DNA of 64,000 bases. Source: JALZUR01 sp965205365. GTDB lineage: Bacteria > Bdellovibrionota > Bdellovibrionia > Bdellovibrionales > UBA1609. Below are positions 62,627 to 64,000 of the stretch, piece after piece. The position numbers and the translations under genes are program-made. The stretch is from positions 248,001 to 312,000 of the forward strand of contig CBDBGT010000005.1 of assembly GCA_965205365.1 (NCBI GenBank). The letters run 5' to 3'. Positions within the stretch are counted from its first letter, which is position 1, and each line of letters begins with the position of its first letter. Under the pieces are notes generated by a model. The model was not told where the DNA came from. It was given only the letters and a program-made list of their open reading frames with translations, and made no database searches.

Positions 62627-63943
62627 ATGAGAAAACCACTTTTAGATATAAAGTACTTTAAACAAAGAAGAGATCGATTTAAAAGTATGGCTCAAAAAGA
62701 TGAAGGGTTTATCTTATTTTCTGGGCATGCTTTAAGAAGAAGTAATGATACAAATTATAAATTTAGGGTGAATAGTAATTTTTTCTATCTTACAGGTTTT
62801 GAAGAAGAGGGCGCTATTTTAGTGTATAGGCCTGGAAAAACTCCGGAGACAGTAGTTTTTGTTCAGCCTAAGGATTCAGTTCTAGAAACCTGGGATGGTT
62901 TTAGGTTTGGAAAAGACCTTGCAAAAACCACCTTTGGTTTTGATGAAACCTATATAGAGTCAGATTTTGATTCTAAAATTGTTGATCTTTTATTGGAAGT
63001 TAAATCAGTTTATTTTAAAATTGGTGAAGACTCAAAACAAGATGAAAGAGTTTTATCTGCAATGAAGTTGGTGTTGAAAAAAAAAGGTCGTAAAGAACAG
63101 TGTCTTCAAGAAATTAAAGATCCAAATTTTTATATGGCAGGTTTAAGGGTTATTAAAACAGAAGAAGAAATTAAGCTTATGAAAAAAGCTGCTCAAGTTT
63201 CAGCAAAAGCTCACATAGAAGTTATGAAAGCCATAGAGCCAGGGGTCAATGAGGCTTATCTTGAAGGTGTTTTTTTAAGTGAGGCTATGAAATTAGGAGC
63301 TAAAAACGTAGCATACAATACAATTTCAGCCAGTGGAAATAATGCAACAACTCTTCATTATGGGTTTAATGATGAAGAGTGTAGGGATAAAGAGCTTTAT
63401 TTAATTGATGCTGGTGTTGAGTATGAGTACTACGCAGGAGACATAACTAGAGCTTACCCTGTTGGAGCAAATTTTACTCAAGTTCAAAAAGATGTTTATG
63501 AAAAAGTTTTACAGGTTCAAAAAAACATAGTGACTTTAGTTAAACCAGGCATCACTTTTGAATTTCTTATGGAAAAAGCAGACAAAGCTTTAACAAAAAT
63601 TATGATTGATTTAGGCCTACTTAAAGGCACTGTTGAAGAAAATATAGAAGACAAACTTTATAAGAAATATTATCCCCATGGGATTGGGCATTTTTTAGGA
63701 ATGGATGTTCATGATCTTGGTTTTTATGAAAAAAACAATGAAGCCGTCGTTTTTCAAGCGGGTATGTGTCTCACCATAGAGCCAGGTCTTTATATTCCTA
63801 AAGATGATATAAGTGCTCCAGGGCACTTAAGAGGAATAGGTATAAGGATTGAAGACAACATCTTAGTAACAGAGCACGGTCATGAGAATATGACTAAACT
63901 AGTTCCTAAGGAAGTAGATGAAATTTTAGCCCTTAAAAGATAG
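62627..63943 (+). CDS. pepP: Xaa-Pro aminopeptidase (M24B)
   Basis: 438 residues. N-terminal creatinase-like domain (GHALRRSNDTNYKFRVNSNF, FYLTGFEEEGAILVY). The pita-bread metallopeptidase has metal ligands in LIDAGVEYEYYAGDITRAYP (two Asp), HGIGHFLGMDVHD (His), LTIEPGLYIP (Glu) and GIRIEDNILV (Glu). Removes the first residue before proline. Cytoplasmic. Confidence 0.95.
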   Translation: MRKPLLDIKYFKQRRDRFKSMAQKDEGFILFSGHALRRSNDTNYKFRVNSNFFYLTGFEEEGAILVYRPGKTPETVVFVQPKDSVLETWDGFRFGKDLAKTTFGFDETYIESDFDSKIVDLLLEVKSVYFKIGEDSKQDERVLSAMKLVLKKKGRKEQCLQEIKDPNFYMAGLRVIKTEEEIKLMKKAAQVSAKAHIEVMKAIEPGVNEAYLEGVFLSEAMKLGAKNVAYNTISASGNNATTLHYGFNDEECRDKELYLIDAGVEYEYYAGDITRAYPVGANFTQVQKDVYEKVLQVQKNIVTLVKPGITFEFLMEKADKALTKIMIDLGLLKGTVEENIEDKLYKKYYPHGIGHFLGMDVHDLGFYEKNNEAVVFQAGMCLTIEPGLYIPKDDISAPGHLRGIGIRIEDNILVTEHGHENMTKLVPKEVDEILALKR

Positions 63944-64000
63944 TTTTGGCGGGTTTTTTGGTGGAGGGGTTTATATTGTTATAGGAGGCCTTATTTGTTT
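63944..64000. other. window end, no feature
   Basis: 57 bp after the pepP stop. GC-poor with a GGCGGGTTTTTTGG stretch; no clear terminator or gene start can be assigned. Confidence 0.3.

Noticed and set aside
1..64000. CRISPR arrays, prophage, rRNA operons
   Set aside because: No regularly spaced short direct repeats, phage structural gene cluster or rRNA sequence was seen; the fibre-like gene stands alone.

Overview
The window is a low-G+C bacterial chromosome segment centred on the replication origin (about 24.4-24.6 kb). The gene order rpmH-rnpA-yidD-yidC-jag-mnmE-mnmG-rsmG-parA-parB on one side and dnaA-dnaN-recF-gyrB-gyrA on the other is the classic bacterial oriC neighbourhood. Several traits fit the Bdellovibrionota (Bdellovibrio/Bacteriovorax-like bacteria): a split ATP synthase with b and b' subunits, a bactofilin beside parAB, a b558-type succinate dehydrogenase, many secreted peptidases and parvulins, and a huge secreted tail-fibre-like protein. 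That placement is inference from gene content; no 16S gene is present.

Layout. 1-2787 (-): a large phage-tail-fibre-like secreted protein, cut by the window edge. 2.8-5.6 kb: an IS graveyard (internally deleted IS1634-like and IS982-like elements, IS3 pieces) surrounding an intact-looking RES/Xre toxin-antitoxin pair. 5.6-7.9 kb: an outer-membrane barrel and a divergent NagZ-like glycosidase. 7.9-22.7 kb (-): the F1 plus b/b' ATP synthase operon, bactofilin, parBA with two parS sites, rsmG, mnmG, mnmE, jag/khpB, yidC, yidD, rnpA, rpmH. 22.7-33.9 kb (+): dnaA (probable TTG start), oriC with DnaA boxes and a sevenfold DnaA-trio, dnaN, recF, gyrB, gyrA, a lipoprotein, a small membrane protein, and atpB/atpE (F0 a and c). 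Genes therefore diverge from oriC on both sides, and the ATP synthase is split across it.

33.9-45.3 kb is accessory DNA: a subtilase, a DUF1566 lipoprotein, a metallopeptidase, fragments of IS5-, IS1634- and IS982-type elements and of hipA, and a 5.9-kb unit (39371-45254) bounded by inverted, equal-length IS982 derivatives with a 6-bp direct repeat outside it. That unit carries a broken ISL3 transposase, an orphan secreted protein, two gene fragments and an intact Tn5/IS4-like element with its own 10-bp target duplication.

45.3-52.7 kb (-): manB/pgm, pdxA, three SurA/parvulin-type exported proteins, a DUF374 acyltransferase and etfAB. 52.9-56.3 kb (+): sdhCAB. 56.4-58.0 kb (-): an alpha/beta hydrolase and an FHA-like protein. 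58.2-63.9 kb (+): tRNA-Cys, a candidate structured RNA ending in a terminator-like U-run, then xseA, xseB, ispA, a TlyA-type methyltransferase, a degenerate patatin-like lipoprotein and an Xaa-Pro aminopeptidase.

The points most worth following are the unclassified RNA at 58332-58451, the fibre protein and its near-identical internal repeats, the 5.9-kb composite transposon, the RES/Xre module among IS ends, and the very regular DnaA-trio at oriC.
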